Below are positions 50,928 to 64,000 of a DNA stretch of 64,000 nt, one piece after another (positions within the stretch are counted from its first letter, which is position 1; each line of letters opens with the position of its first letter). The notes below the pieces were generated by a model, which saw only the letters and a program-made list of their open reading frames with translations, made no database searches and was not told where the DNA came from. The stretch is from NCBI RefSeq assembly GCF_030936135.1, contig NC_082594.1:22363553-22427552 (forward strand), written 5' to 3'. The DNA comes from Gavia stellata. Taxonomy: Eukaryota; Chordata; Aves; Gaviiformes; Gaviidae. Position numbers and translations under genes: made by a program.

Positions 50928-53358
50928 CTGAACAAAACCAGGAGGTTAGATGGAACAGTCATTACAGTAATAATTTACCTAATTTACAGTAAGAAGTTCT
51001 CAGCATTTTCAATGAAATTAGTTTATTAACAACTAAAGATGATTAAGATGAACCAAGCTCTATGTTATTCGCCAAGTCAACAGCGTAGTTTATTATGCAA
51101 GTATTTTGCTTCTAGCTTGCTAGAAGTCCCCCTTGCTCACTGAAAGGTCATACCAGGTGGTACAGCAACCTTAAAATTAAAGAGCAACAACAGGTTTTGG
51201 GGTTTTTTTTAGCTTAATAAGGATGTTCTAGAAAGTTTAAGGACTAACATAAAATCTATTGCCCTTCTCCCAATAGTAAAATACAACAGCAGCACAGAGT
51301 CTTTTAAAAGCTAAAATGTCAGTAACAACATTGTTCTCTAATTACTGGACTGTAATTACCCAGTGTAGACTTCTGACAACCACAGCTACTGCTTTAGAGA
51401 AGACCATCATCCACTTGAAACATTCACAGATAAGCAGGTAAGACTACATTAATATCTCAGTCAATACCACCCCTCACACAGCACAAAGCCTACAGATACA
51501 TTTTTGGCAAACTGACTCTTTTGACATTCTGACATTACTGGTATATTTTCCTTGTGATCTCTAATCCAAGGATACCCATCTCCAGGAAACTGGCGTAAAA
51601 GAGAAAGGGCTATACTTCACCCACAGTTCTTCAATACTTTCCAAGTATTTAACCAGTGGGACCACATTACTAGAAGGTGTGAATAACCTTCCAGTACCAG
51701 AAAGAAGCATCATCTCTGTTGATTTCTGTGCCATTACCAGCTCTCTCTGGCCCAGGATTGAGTCCTAACCAATCAGCTCTCAGACCACTCCCCAACTTCT
51801 TTATTTCCTAAAGAAAACCTGTTCTTCAACATTCAATTTGGAAGAAGAGAAAGTGAAGTGTCATCCTTTCAATGGGGCTGACCATTTAGCAAAAGCCATC
51901 TGTAATACCTGCCGAGGCAGACATCTGACACAAGAGATAACTTTTCTAGAGGAGACGACCAGGCCAAAAAAGCCAACGATATGGCACCATTCTGCTTACT
52001 TGTGAAGAAAGAAGAAGAAAGTTATTGGGTAAACGCTTTTTTTTTTTTTTTATCAACTCACCAACATATCAAAGTCACTTTAAGTATTAATTATGGGGAA
52101 AACACAGAACAGCATTCTCAGCACACTCCCAATCAGTAATTAGTCTTCACAGGAAAGGCGAAGAGACAACAAACAGACCAAACCAACTATTAGACATGCA
52201 TTGAATAAAGAGTAAATCTTTATCAGTGCTGCCAACAGGTATGAAGAATAGAAAATGTATTTGCCAACAGCAGAAGCTGGCATACATTTAATATACCTTT
52301 CTTATGTTGTTTGTGGGATCCATTCTGATGCATCCTTGGTCTCCTCATTTTCCACCCCATATGCTACTTCTTCCCCTCCCCATAGGTAACTGCACTTCCA
52401 AACAGCCCTTTCCAATCTTACTACTCATCTGTCTCCTGTGTCCAATATTGCATTTCAATGTATTTAACACTTCTCCCCCAGCTCTTTAACTCATTTAACT
52501 GAAATCAAATCTGAATATTTTCCCTGCAAGACATTTCCTATTCCTGTATTTTTGGGGGTTTTAAATTTACTATCGCCCTCTTGGCACAGCCTCACAAGCT
52601 GCAAGTAATCACTGACTTCCATTTCCCACAAGGGCTATGTTCAAATCAGGTCAGTTCTCATATCACATTTCTAAACACAAATTTCTCAGCCGGCTCTTTT
52701 ACTACACTGGTTTCCTCCAAACAAATGCAATGCCTCCCCCCTCAACACACAGTTAGCACTATTATTACCCTGATGACACCCATCACTTGATTACTGTCAT
52801 GAAAACACCCGATCCATACTGCACTGAATATTAGAGCGCCTCTGTTCCAGTTGACTTACAATTGAGACAAATAAAGCAGGGAGAGGAAATAGGGCAGAAA
52901 AAAATCATTTAGTCTCCTATAAGGTTGCTGTTTAGGTGGAAGACCTAAAACAATTAACACATTACTGTTTGCCCGACGACGACCAGAGTAAGTTAACCGA
53001 CTTTCTGGATATATCACCATATTGCTGCAGAGAAGAAAATGACATATAAATTCTTAAGATGAGAAGTCCATCACATGTAGTCCCCCTCAATCTAAATTTA
53101 AACTTTTGTTCAAAAGAGAGGTTCTTCACTTTTCACTTCTCATCCACAGAAAATCTGGAAATCTCTTCTTCAGATTTTGTGGGTGGTAGAAAAAAATTAG
53201 TGTTTTGTTGATTACTGTATGGTAGGATGATTAGTCACACTCTTTAAATGACTCACTTAGAAACAGAATAAGTGAGAAGTGTTCGTTTGTTCCATCTGTT
53301 TAACATAACCACATGGATGACAACTACTATCCATATTTTATCAAACCCCATCTAAACT

Positions 53359-53485
53359 AAGTACTTTGGCACTTAAAATGTTTCAGAGTAGTGGAAGTTG
53401 AAGGGTATTAACTGCATCAGAATGAAGTACTTTGGCACATAAAATATTTCAGAGTATTGAAAAGTTGAAGAATATTAACTACTAA
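53359..53485. repeat. Diverged tandem duplication, about 66-bp unit
   Basis: Two copies begin AAGTACTTTGGCAC at 53359 and 53425 and continue in parallel (TTAAAATGTTTCAGAGTA / ATAAAATATTTCAGAGTA, then AAGTTGAAG.. TATTAACT). The copies differ at several positions, so the duplication is not recent. Confidence 0.8.
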
Positions 53486-53883
53486 GATGTACAAAACTGA
53501 AGCGGAAAGCCAGTTATGACTCAGGATTACTCTTCCTTTGCAAAGAAACAGGTGCCACATGCCAACAGTTTTATCTACGTTTTCTAGAATTTTCAACCTA
53601 AGACTAACTCCTTTAGTTCTTAATTCATAATTACTCTGGCCTGTTCTGTAAGATTTACATTCATTTTTATCTAAGCGATATATACCTTATGCTTTTAGGT
53701 TTTGGCCTCTTTCCATGAATTACTACCCCCCAATTCAATTAGGTATTAATTTTCCAAAAGACTACCACCTGATTGCAAGCAAGATGACTATGGAGTTTAG
53801 ATGAGGAAGTCTCCCCAGGCGACAGGGCTATTTAGCATTTCTGTCATATTGCAGCCTCCAGGAGAGATGATCTCACCGAATTT

Positions 53884-53905
53884 AAAAAAAAAAAAAAAAA
53901 AAAAA
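53884..53905 (+). repeat. Poly(A) tract, 22 A
   Basis: Run of 22 A directly beside the left edge of the RNF6 CpG island. Read on the RNF6 strand it is a T-run just inside the first intron. Confidence 0.9.
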
Positions 53906-53989
53906 GAAAAAAACCCAAACCCAGAAAACCCCACCGAGCCTGGGGAAGGAGGGGACGGGGAAGGAAAGGCAGATAAAGGAAGAATCAGA

Positions 53990-55310
53990 AGGTAATTAAG
54001 AAACAGGCCGCAGGACACCCAAAGCAATCCAAGCCCAGGGCCTAAGGGCCGCCCGCCTCCCCCCTGCCCCCAGGCCGGCAGCAGGGCCTGCAGATTCCAG
54101 CCCCGCGCCGGGCTTACGCTCTCCGGCCCTTCTCCAAGGACGGCCAGGGGCCGGGCTGTGCGCCCACGGGGCAGGGGAGCCGCGGGGCACCCCGGGGGGA
54201 GCAGGGAGCTCCCCGGCCCGGCCGCCCCCGCCGCCCCGGCCAGCGCCTGTTGCCAGACGCCTGGGGGAGGGGAGGATGAGGCGAGTGACTGACACGGCTC
54301 CCGTCCAATCACCTGGCCAGCTCCAGGCCACCGACCAATCACAACAGGGCAGGGCAGCCCACGTCCTCCCGCTTCTCTCCTCCCCAGACTCCCCAGTCGG
54401 GCCCCGCCACTAACCGCCACCGGTCGGATCGACTCCCTCCAGCGCTGCCCGCACCCCCGTCTCCCCTGCCCGCCGGGGAGCGGCATCACCCGCTGCGACA
54501 AACCGGGGAGGCGCTCATGCCGCCGCCTGCCCCGGCGGAGTCTGCCGAGAGCGCAGCCGGGGAGACCCGAGAGCCCGTCCCTGCCTGCTGTCCGCGGCGC
54601 CGACCGGGGCGGCCCGGCTCAGCCCCACTCCGCGCTCCCCTGCCCAGCCGGCGGCAGGAGCAACCACCGCCTACGCCGGAACGAAACCGACCCCTGGGTG
54701 TGCGAGCGGCGCGCTCCAGCCCCGATTGAGGTCCGGGCGGCTGCCGGCAGCCGCCGGCGCAGGTTCCGTGCGCACGAGGGCGGCCCCGCCGGCAGGTACC
54801 GCCCCTCCCGCACATGCGCGCCGCTGCAGCGCGGACGGCCGTTGGGCGGTGCGGGTGCCGTGGGGCCAACGGTCGTGGCGCGCGCAGGCCCGCGGATGTG
54901 CGCCGGGGCGGGAGCACTCGCGCTCCGCGCTGAGGCGGCTGACTGCTCCCCGCCGTCCCTATCGCTGGCCCTGCCTGCGCGCTGGGCAGCGGGCCGCTGC
55001 CCCATCACGGCCCATGCCGTCCTCCTGCCTATCACCCCATCGAGCAGGCCCGAGCCACTCGCGGCCTTGCGCCGAGACCCGTGGGTTGCGGCCCAGGTCT
55101 CTGAAGCGGCCGAGGGTTAACGAGGGCAAACACCTTGAGGAAAACGGAAAGCACCAGCGTTCCCCCGGCCCGTCCTCGTCTCCAGCTGCTCCTCTAGCTT
55201 ATCCTGCCGGGCGGAGCCCGCCGTCCTCAGCTGGACCCGCCGCGGTCCCCAGGCAGCCGCTCGGTCCCCACTCGGTGCTGCGCGGGCTCTCCCTTTGTGT
55301 GTTCTCACTA
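53990..55310 (-). promoter_or_regulatory. RNF6: CpG island, RNF6 promoter region (possibly bidirectional)
   Basis: High-GC, CpG-dense DNA upstream of RNF6 coding exon 1, expected to hold its untranslated first exon. Within it are two NF-Y CCAAT boxes (54305 and 54335) and an NRF1-like CGCACATGCGCG (54809-54820, near-consensus). No TATA box. On the minus strand a strong donor AAAG|GTAAGT lies at 55344/55343, just right of the densest part, and a weaker donor-like GAGC|GTAAGC lies near 54117, so first-exon use cannot be fixed by eye. Long open frames across the island on both strands are GC-driven. Confidence 0.65.
54305..54339 (+). promoter_or_regulatory. Paired CCAAT boxes (NF-Y)
   Basis: CCAATCA occurs at 54305 and again at 54335 on the plus strand, 30 bp apart (about three helical turns). 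The flanks GTCCAATCAC and GACCAATCAC fit the NF-Y consensus. Such paired, phased CCAAT boxes are typical of TATA-less CpG-island promoters and act in either orientation. They probably mark the core of the RNF6 promoter. Confidence 0.6.
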
Positions 55311-55337
55311 AAGCTTTGGATGTTTTTGTTTTGCCTA

Positions 55338-55350
55338 ACTTACCTTTAAA
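55338..55350 (-). other. Strong orphan splice donor
   Basis: The minus strand reads TTTAAAG|GTAAGTTAGG, a match to the donor consensus at six intron positions. It lies at the right edge of the island and points leftward like RNF6, so it could end an upstream alternative RNF6 first exon. No acceptor pairing is proven. Confidence 0.3.
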
Positions 55351-57144
55351 CACGTGAAGGAAGTCGTTTCGGGTACGGCATTTTGTTAGCAAACCCATTG
55401 GTCAGAACTTGCATGGTTATCCCTGCTCTGGTGGGCGTGAGCCTTAACTATAATGGTAGATAGACAAAGAGGATTTCACAATGCATCACTTCTCAACTGT
55501 AGAACAACCTCCACATCTTTAACCTCATAATATCAATGACCATTATCATATTTTACCACATCAGCATAAGACTGCGGCTTCAGTTACTCATTTGGTACTT
55601 CATAATAAATTACATAAAGAATAAGATGATAATTTTTGTTTCCCTGCTCTCTCTTTAGGCCTGCATTTTTGCATGGGGCGCTTCTCCCATTTTCCATGAC
55701 TCTGCCTTTCCTTCCTTTCTATTTACCTTTCCCTCTGCAGGAATCTCCCTTCACCTGCTCCATTTTCTAAAATTAACTATTAATTGCTCAGTGCTGTCAC
55801 AGAAACTGTAGTCTGATTTTAGTAATTTCGATTTGCAGAGCCTTAGAAGTTGCGAGCCCTTTTACAAACTTCACATATGCTGATACATTAATACGCAACT
55901 TTCTTTTCTGAGTTGCTTCTGCAGATTGTTTGAACACATGGCGGAAGCTGGCAGGCTGTGACAGAGGAGTGGTTTGCATCTTTACGTAAACTACTTGAAT
56001 CAGCAAAATGAGAGGATTTTGTGAGAAGGATGCTTTAATCACGTAAAAGCACCTCATCCCCAGCATATCCAAACTGCTCATACTTCTGTTCAAACTCACA
56101 GAAATAAACAAAGTTTGGGTTTTTTTTGTGCAACTGGTCTCAATGCAAAGGCAAGCCCTTGCTAATGAGTGAGGCGATAGGAAAGGCTCGGGCCGGTGTC
56201 CAAGGACATACCTCTACTCCCCACTTCAACTATGCACCCCAGAAAGAGTTTACACAAGTGTTTCATTTAGGTTTCTTGTTAGTTTTTGCTCCTTTTGTGC
56301 CAGTACATGGTGTCCATGAGACAAATGGACAGTAGGGACACACACAACGCTGAGGCCATGCTGGGGGCTACTCCTTCCTGCTCGCTGTATTCAAAAAACG
56401 GAACCCTTGTTGTTATTCATGTTCCTCGCCACACTACGAATAATTAGTACTGTATTATGATTTCCTTTGCCCGGAGCAATTAAAATATGTCCTTCCTCAA
56501 GATCAATTTTACTTTCTTAATAAAAGTCAAGAGTGTATAAAGTAGTGCCTAAATCCTTTGAAAAGCCAGTTTCTTCCCACCATTATCTTTTGTCCTATTT
56601 TTGAAATCTTTTATAGTCTGTTTTTAGTAATCATTATTCCGCAGTCAAACACAACAACTTCTCTGTTATCAAGCCCACATGTGCGCTGCTCATCCAGAAG
56701 AAGGTTGTAATATGTTTTGGATAAATAAATGAACCTGTATTTCCTTACTCAAAGCTTATACTGAATTAGTTTATTTTCCACTGACCTGTCCTCCAATGCA
56801 GAATTTTGTCTTCGTGTCCTGTTCATACTGATGTTTCACAACAGTACACTATATTTATTTTATGCTGTGTCATTAATACAAAATAACAATAGTAGATCTT
56901 TCCTGGAATATTATTATTGCACTGTAGCAATGCTTTCCACAATAATGTACTATCTTTGGAACTATAATAAAAATAGCCTATGGAGGGCAGCAAACCTCAA
57001 GCAATTACTAAGTTTTGTAATAACAGAAAATCTGTATCCCTGGTTTTAATTTGATTGTTCAGTCATTTAAGTTCTTTAGAAAGTAACTTTATTCTATTAT
57101 ATTTCATTACTTGATATTACTTAAGTAAGGCAGAACCTCATAAT
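55351..57144. other. Intergenic RNF6-CDK8, no gene seen
   Basis: AT-leaning DNA lacking recognised exons. A 104-codon minus-strand frame (55797-56111) shows no family resemblance. Confidence 0.4.
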
Positions 57145-58019
57145 CAGTTTTTTAAACTGGATCTGAGTATGTGCCGATGACAGCAAAGTGGTGACATTAA
57201 GTTGATGTGCTTGAGAGGAGCCTGGACAGGCTGGAGGAAGGGGCCATCCGGAACTTCATGAAGTTCAGTGAGAACAAATGCAAAGTCCTCCATCTAGGAG
57301 TGACCAGCCCTCTGGGAGAGTACTGAATGGGGGCTTGCTGCCTGTCTCTGCTGGAAAGGATGGGGGGTCGTGGTGGGGCAGTGGCTGAGCATGAGCCAAG
57401 AGTGCAGCCTGCCAGCCACGAAGGCTAACGGCATTCTGGGCTGTATCAAGAGGAACACAGACAATGGATTGTCGGGAAGTGATTGGGAAGTGATTATTTC
57501 CCTTTACATGGCTGTTGTTTGCCTGCATGTGGAATACAATGCGGGGTATTTGGGGGTCTCCAGTGGAACAATACTGATATGGAAAATTACTGATAAACTG
57601 GACTGAGTTCAGCTGAGAGCACCAAGACGGTCATGGGCTGGAGCACTTGCCGTGTGAGAGAGGCTGCGGGCACCAGGGCTTCTTCAGCTGGGAGAAGGTG
57701 CAGCCTGCCAGTACCAACAAGGAGGTTACTGAGAGGACAGAGCCAGGATTTCTATCAAAGTGCACAGTGGGAGAAGAGACAGTGATCATAAATTTGAAAG
57801 AAGGAAGGTTCAGAGTAGATAGAAGGATAAAAAATTTCACCCTGAGGAGAGTCAAGTCCAGAGAGACTGTGGGATCTCCCTCCATAGAGGTTTTCAAGAC
57901 CCATGTGGACAATGCCTCAAGCAACCTGAATTTAATAGTAGCCCTACTTTGAGCAGGATATTAAACTAGATAACTCCAGAGGTCCCTTCCAACCTGTGTA
58001 TTTCTATGATTCTCTGTAT
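57145..58019 (+). mobile_element. CR1 LINE, 5'-truncated, decayed
   Basis: The left part contains the end of the reverse transcriptase domain (GCCGATGACAGCAAAGTGGT, the 'ADD-K' catalytic motif region, followed by 'gaggagcctggacaggctgg' and 'aatgcaaagtcctccatctagg'). The C-terminal ORF2 part follows, and the 3' end reads 'aactccagaggtcccttccaacc..tttctatgattctctgta'. Many shifts and stops interrupt it. It is older and longer than the copy at 38.5 kb and in the same orientation. The left boundary is approximate. Confidence 0.88.
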
Positions 58020-58071
58020 TGAAATAATATAAAATAATATAATAATATTCAATATTAGGGTTTATTTCCCC

Positions 58072-58386
58072 TCAGGTAGGGCTCTTTTCAGTAACAAAAG
58101 TAACCACTACTTCATAGGCTGAATTGTCAAGGTCCGTTGAGACTCTTGAGAACTGATTCTCTGGCTTCTTCGGGAGCATAAAACAGTCAGGCTGATAGTT
58201 TCTGAAGGTGGTCCTGTGTCTGGCAACCAGATGTTTCACTGAATGTGAGCACGACTCTCCTGTACAGGATCTGCATCCAAAGAACTGACTTAGGTTTATT
58301 AATAACTTGCACTCCTGCCAGAATCTAGAACACCTTGTTAGATCGAGTGCATCACTAGTCTGATCAACTTTATAGTAACTGATCAA
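58072..58386 (-). other. Unidentified 104-codon open frame next to CR1
   Basis: The minus strand is open for 104 codons with a balanced, Cys-containing composition (for example FFGCRSCTGESCSH) rather than low-complexity sequence. No family is recognised, no clear splice sites bound it, and it begins just past the CR1 end. It overlaps the 19-bp tandem duplication at 58360. Most likely chance or an unrecognised repeat. Confidence 0.15.
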
Positions 58387-58397
58387 CTTTATAGTAA
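58360..58397. repeat. Perfect 19-bp tandem duplication
   Basis: CTGATCAACTTTATAGTAA occurs twice head to tail without a mismatch, which suggests a recent slippage event. Confidence 0.9.
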
Positions 58398-61300
58398 AGT
58401 ACAGTTAAGTGCAAAATAAAAAAACCCTGTTGCTTTACATACAAAACTATTTGTAGCACCAGCACTTTACTTACCTGCTTTAAGTAAATTGCATTCTTAA
58501 ATACTGCCAGTATTCAGCTAATTCACTCATCTGCACATTAACAACTGCAGGGTTTCTGGAAAATACTCAAACTGTATGAGTATGATCATTTGTTTTTCTT
58601 TACACACAAAAAAAGAAACAGACCCCACATTATTCTCTTGCCTTCAGCTTTCCCTGGTCTATGCTATGCAGAAGTGGAAGATGTATAGAGCACTTAGCAG
58701 GACTGGCCCTTTTTCACTCGATACCAAGCTGGGAACACCTTAGTCATGCTGCTAAAGAATCTCCCTTCGGCGATATTGAAAACTTTTAGTAGGTAGCTAC
58801 TCTTACATGAAAAATTCTCTGAAAAGCAAAAGCATGTTCAAATTTGCAAATTAGTAAATGGAGCAAGTGGTATTCTAATGGTGTGGGGATGTGGTTTTGA
58901 GCATTGTAGGTTATCCACTTACAAAATACAAAGATGAGAAAGCCAAACCATTAAAGATCTAATTTTCTCTATTTTTTTCTCTAGTAATGAAGAATGCAAA
59001 ACACAGAGCAAGTAGCTTGTTGTACATTCCCCAGCTGTAAGCTTTGCTTCACAAACTCTGATCCTAGCACCAATGCTGTGGCCGTTAGCATGCAAACACG
59101 CACGCAGCAAAACCAGCTTTGCTTTTGGTACTGTTGCTCCAGCTCGGGTACAGAAGTCACTTTATCTGGTGCCCTACCTCAACAGACAGCGTTTGCTTAT
59201 ACCACAACCCAGCCAGTTCCCAGACAATCCAGGGCTTTCACCTGAAATACAATTCCCTGCATTCAGAGACGTTTAATGATGTGAACCTTCCTTGACTACT
59301 TTTCTCTCAGGCCACGGCTCACTTTGGTAACTGTCTCCAACCCTCTGCACATTATCGGTGCTAACACGGTAACAGTTGCTTTCCTATGGAGAACTCGTAT
59401 TTTCTTGACAGGTGTGGTGATTTAAAACAAAAAATGTCAAAAGTATGTGTGTACAGGAAACATTAGAAACAACACAGACTCGGAAGAGAAGGATATTATA
59501 AAGTGAGCCATGAATGTTAGAGTAAAAAAGAGAAAGAGGAAATTCAGCAGGACATGTTAAGCATATATTTTCAAATTGATTTCTGAGACAGCACAAAAGG
59601 AAGGAATACAAAACAAGCAGTAAGCGATAAGAAATCCTGTCAATTAAAGGGCCACTGTGGGGACCTGAGAGTCAAGAATAGCAGATCATGGCCTGGTTGT
59701 GTCTTTCTTTTTAAGAATGGACACCAAAATTAAGCTTTTTCTTGAAATTATATTATACTGTGACAGATTTTTAAAATAAAGCACAAAAAGTATACAACTT
59801 TCCATGAAACAGAATTAAAAATTGACCTTGAAATGTCAATATTAATTTTTCATCTTTAAAAAGATTACGATGTGCTTTCTGATTTGGGGACCATCCATCT
59901 GAACTGGTAAAATTGAACATTGCCTGCAATACAAGTATCTGAAGTGAAAACACAGTGAAGAAGCAGCAAATGTACAGCTACACTCGATCTGGAAGGCATA
60001 TAATCCGAATGTGATGAAGAAGTAATGAAAGAAACAGTTGTAGAAAGGCAGACTTCTAAACGTTCATACAAAAGGACCAGGATCTGAAAGAGAAGAAAAG
60101 TTCTTTCTATTGTAGTTTTGCCTTCTCAGACTGTATTTGTCAAAGTATGGAATTCTTGCCAAGCAGTTTATGTAAACATGTAAAACATAGCACAGGTCCT
60201 TAGAAAAATAGTCTGAATTCTGTATTCTTGTTTTTATTCATGCCCTCTTTTCTTTCTAAGCAGACATTGTTCTTCCTCCACACCCTGCAGTGTTTCAGGT
60301 CAGGACAGACTAAACTCACCCATTAATTACCATGCAATAATTGGATCTGTGTGAAGGAGTTTGGATATTTATTGCCTCCATGAAAGAGTGATTAATAACA
60401 CAAAGAAGAGGACGAAGTTACAGAAAAGTGGTTATTTCTACTTCCCCCCTCCTTGCTGACAGGACTGAGGGTTGTCAGCAGCCAGGAGGTACTGAACGTG
60501 ATGGTTTGGCCATGCAAGCCTGGTCTCTGGTGTCCCTGGAAGTCCCCAAAGCCAGGTGTCCCTGAAGGCAGAGTCGTGCTGCTCTGCCCTGGGCTGAGGT
60601 GGATGAATTTTATGAGGTGGATGGCATCTTCCAGACTGTTTGATCTTTACGGGCTGCTGGGCTGCCCTGAGCTGTTTCTGGTTGATTGGCGTAGTGAGTT
60701 GCCGGGCAGTGTTCTTGTATAATTTAGTTGGGTTGCTGGGCAAATAAAATTTAGTTTTGCTGCTTCTACTAATTGCATGTATTTCTCCTAACACCTACCT
60801 AATTGCTTTATCTAATATACGTTATATCTCTCACAATTACATAGCAACATACCATAGCAAGGTCAAACTGTGGGCATCCGACATCAGTCTGATTGAGTGA
60901 TGCCAGCTCAGGAGGCTGGCACACCCCTATCCCCAATTTTCAGGAATCAACCTTAATGTGTAAATGAAAATGGGGATTTGTAAATTAAAATGGAGATGAT
61001 TTCAGAATGTTCCAGAAAATGCTGTTTCTTTTTTTGAAGCCCCCACATTGTATGATCTTTTTTCTCTAAGTTAGGGATTTGCATGCCCACTTACCCACAT
61101 TGCTTTCTTGAGATGAAATGTGAAGCGTATGTGCATGATTACTAAAAATGCCAAAGCTGGGCTATAATTAGAAAGATTGCTGTAGCTTTAGTTTAGTTAC
61201 AAGCTCTCTGTTCTATAAAATGACCAGCTGGCTTTGTGTTGAGTCTGTCAGCCAAGGAGAAGAACTGCAAAGAGCCCGGTTGCTGGTCACATGCAAGGGC

Positions 61301-61739
61301 CTCGCTAAACGTAATGCTTTTGCATTAAATACCAGGCGCAGCGATCCTGGTTTGTCTCTGAAGCCACGCTGAGAAGGTTCGCCAGCACTGTAGTTATTTG
61401 TCTGCATCTACGCCCAAAGTCATGGAATCATCTTAATCAGAAAGATGTTAACAGGCCGTCTGGCAGGTAGAGCAGGCAAGGGCCAACTGTGTCGTCCCTC
61501 ACCAGTCGCGAGTAAGTTGGGGACTCAGATATGCACCGTAACCAACCCCCGTAATGACGACAACAGCGGCTCGTGGGGACTGCCGATGGCAGGCCCCGTG
61601 GAGCTGGGGCTCCAGCCGCCCAGCCCCGGGGGGCTCAGCCAGGGCAGCCCACGGCTGGGGGCCCTGCGCTGCACCTGGTGCCGGCAGCCCAGTGAAGGAA
61701 GCCTGGTCCTGGGACAGGGAATAACCACACATAAGGCCT
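58398..61739. other. Intergenic upstream of CDK8, no gene seen
   Basis: Mostly ordinary unique DNA. The patch 60440-60760 is GC-richer, ends in an AATAAA-bearing stretch (60740-60750, 'gcaaataaaatttag') and may be a decayed LTR or retroposon that I cannot name. Open frames there have no recognised product. Confidence 0.4.
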
Positions 61740-61839
61740 CTGCCAGTCCTGCTACCCCAGGCCGGGCCCTGCAGCCGCAGCTGCCCCGGGCGCTGCCCTG
61801 CCCAGCCCTGCCGCGGCCTGCTCCCCGCCCTGCCCAGGG

Positions 61840-61858
61840 ACTACAGCTCCCGGCAGGC
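61840..61858 (+). promoter_or_regulatory. ZNF143/THAP11-type element 1
   Basis: ACTACAGCTCCCGGCAGGC fits the ZNF143 (Staf)/THAP11 promoter motif ACTACAAYTCCCAGCATGC at most positions, including ACTACA, TCCC and the terminal GC. First of four copies in the same orientation. Confidence 0.7.
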
Positions 61859-61882
61859 AGCGCGCCACCTCGCCGGTTGAAG

Positions 61883-61901
61883 ACTACACCTCCCAGTGTG
61901 C
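61883..61901 (+). promoter_or_regulatory. ZNF143/THAP11-type element 2
   Basis: ACTACACCTCCCAGTGTGC, 43 bp downstream of the first (start to start), keeps ACTACA, CTCCCAG and terminal TGC. Confidence 0.75.
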
Positions 61902-61915
61902 CTCGCGCGGGCAAG

Positions 61916-61934
61916 ACTACAGCTCCCGGCATGC
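61916..61934 (+). promoter_or_regulatory. ZNF143/THAP11-type element 3
   Basis: ACTACAGCTCCCGGCATGC, 33 bp downstream of the second, is among the closest of the four to the consensus, including the full GCATGC end. Confidence 0.8.
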
Positions 61935-61976
61935 AAGGCGGCGTGCTGCGCCCCCCCACGCCTCCATCCCGTCTGT

Positions 61977-61995
61977 ACTACATCTCCCAGCGTGC
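61977..61995 (+). promoter_or_regulatory. ZNF143/THAP11-type element 4
   Basis: ACTACATCTCCCAGCGTGC, 61 bp downstream of the third and about 410 bp before the CDK8 start codon, keeps ACTACA, TCTCCCAGC and TGC. Confidence 0.8.
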
Positions 61996-62187
61996 TGCAG
62001 CACCCGTAGGGCATGTCGGGACGGGTGGGGCTCTGGCGGAGGTCGTAGCCCGCCGCCTTCCACGTGGTGCGCTGCCCGCCGCGCCCGGGGCCAGGGAGGT
62101 GCCCGCGGTTTGCGACGTTTCTTTGCGGCAGTGCGGCCAGGCGCGGCCGCCGTATTCCACCCGGGAGACCGGCTGTTGTGCCGCTAG

Positions 62188-64000
<1,813 letters not shown>

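Larger units (their letters stand above)
50928..53985 (-). other. RNF6: RNF6 5' intron
   Basis: Noncoding DNA between the first coding exon and the CpG island. It holds a 15-T run (52037-52051), a 22-A run (53884-53905) and a diverged 66-bp tandem duplication (53359-53482). A sequence with a good acceptor look on the minus strand (ATTTTCTTCTCTGCAG ending near 53032) might begin an untranslated exon, but no matching donor is clear. Confidence 0.55.

Overview
This window is vertebrate nuclear DNA, almost certainly from a bird. It holds GT-AG introns, CpG-island promoters and several Chicken Repeat 1 (CR1) LINE fragments, one with the typical CR1 3' tail (ATTCTATGATTCTATGA). It also carries a solo long terminal repeat of a kind I recognise from avian genomes. 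No bacterial, plasmid or phage feature and no CRISPR array was seen.

Three protein-coding genes can be supported. (1) The first coding exon of ATP8A2, a phospholipid flippase, lies on the minus strand at 27.4 kb inside a CpG island. The 27 kb to its left is then intron 1. (2) A complete RNF6 coding sequence (RING-H2 E3 ubiquitin ligase, 678 aa, three coding exons) lies on the minus strand at 46.5-50.9 kb, with a CpG-island promoter at about 54-55.3 kb. (3) The first coding exon of CDK8 (Mediator kinase) lies on the plus strand at 62.4 kb, again in a CpG island. RNF6 and CDK8 are divergent neighbours, as in human 13q12. ATP8A2 points the opposite way relative to RNF6/CDK8 from what I know of human, and no SHISA2 coding sequence lies between them, so a local inversion breakpoint probably falls between about 28 and 45 kb.

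Layout: 1-27.4 kb, ATP8A2 intron 1 with one unidentified exon-like ORF on the minus strand at 12 kb; 26.6-28.1 kb, ATP8A2 CpG island; 28-45 kb, intergenic, with two ancient MIR-like SINEs, an orphan CpG island at 34 kb and two CR1 copies; 45.4-55.3 kb, RNF6, with an antisense solo LTR in its last intron; 55.3-61.7 kb, intergenic, with another CR1; 61.7-64 kb, CDK8 promoter, exon 1 and start of intron 1.

The most striking non-genic signal is a run of four co-oriented 19-bp elements of the type ACTACANCTCCC-N4-GC (ZNF143/THAP11 type) within 156 bp upstream of CDK8. I found no previously undescribed gene system. The best leads are that motif cluster, the gene-order difference, the unidentified 12-kb exon and the orphan CpG island.
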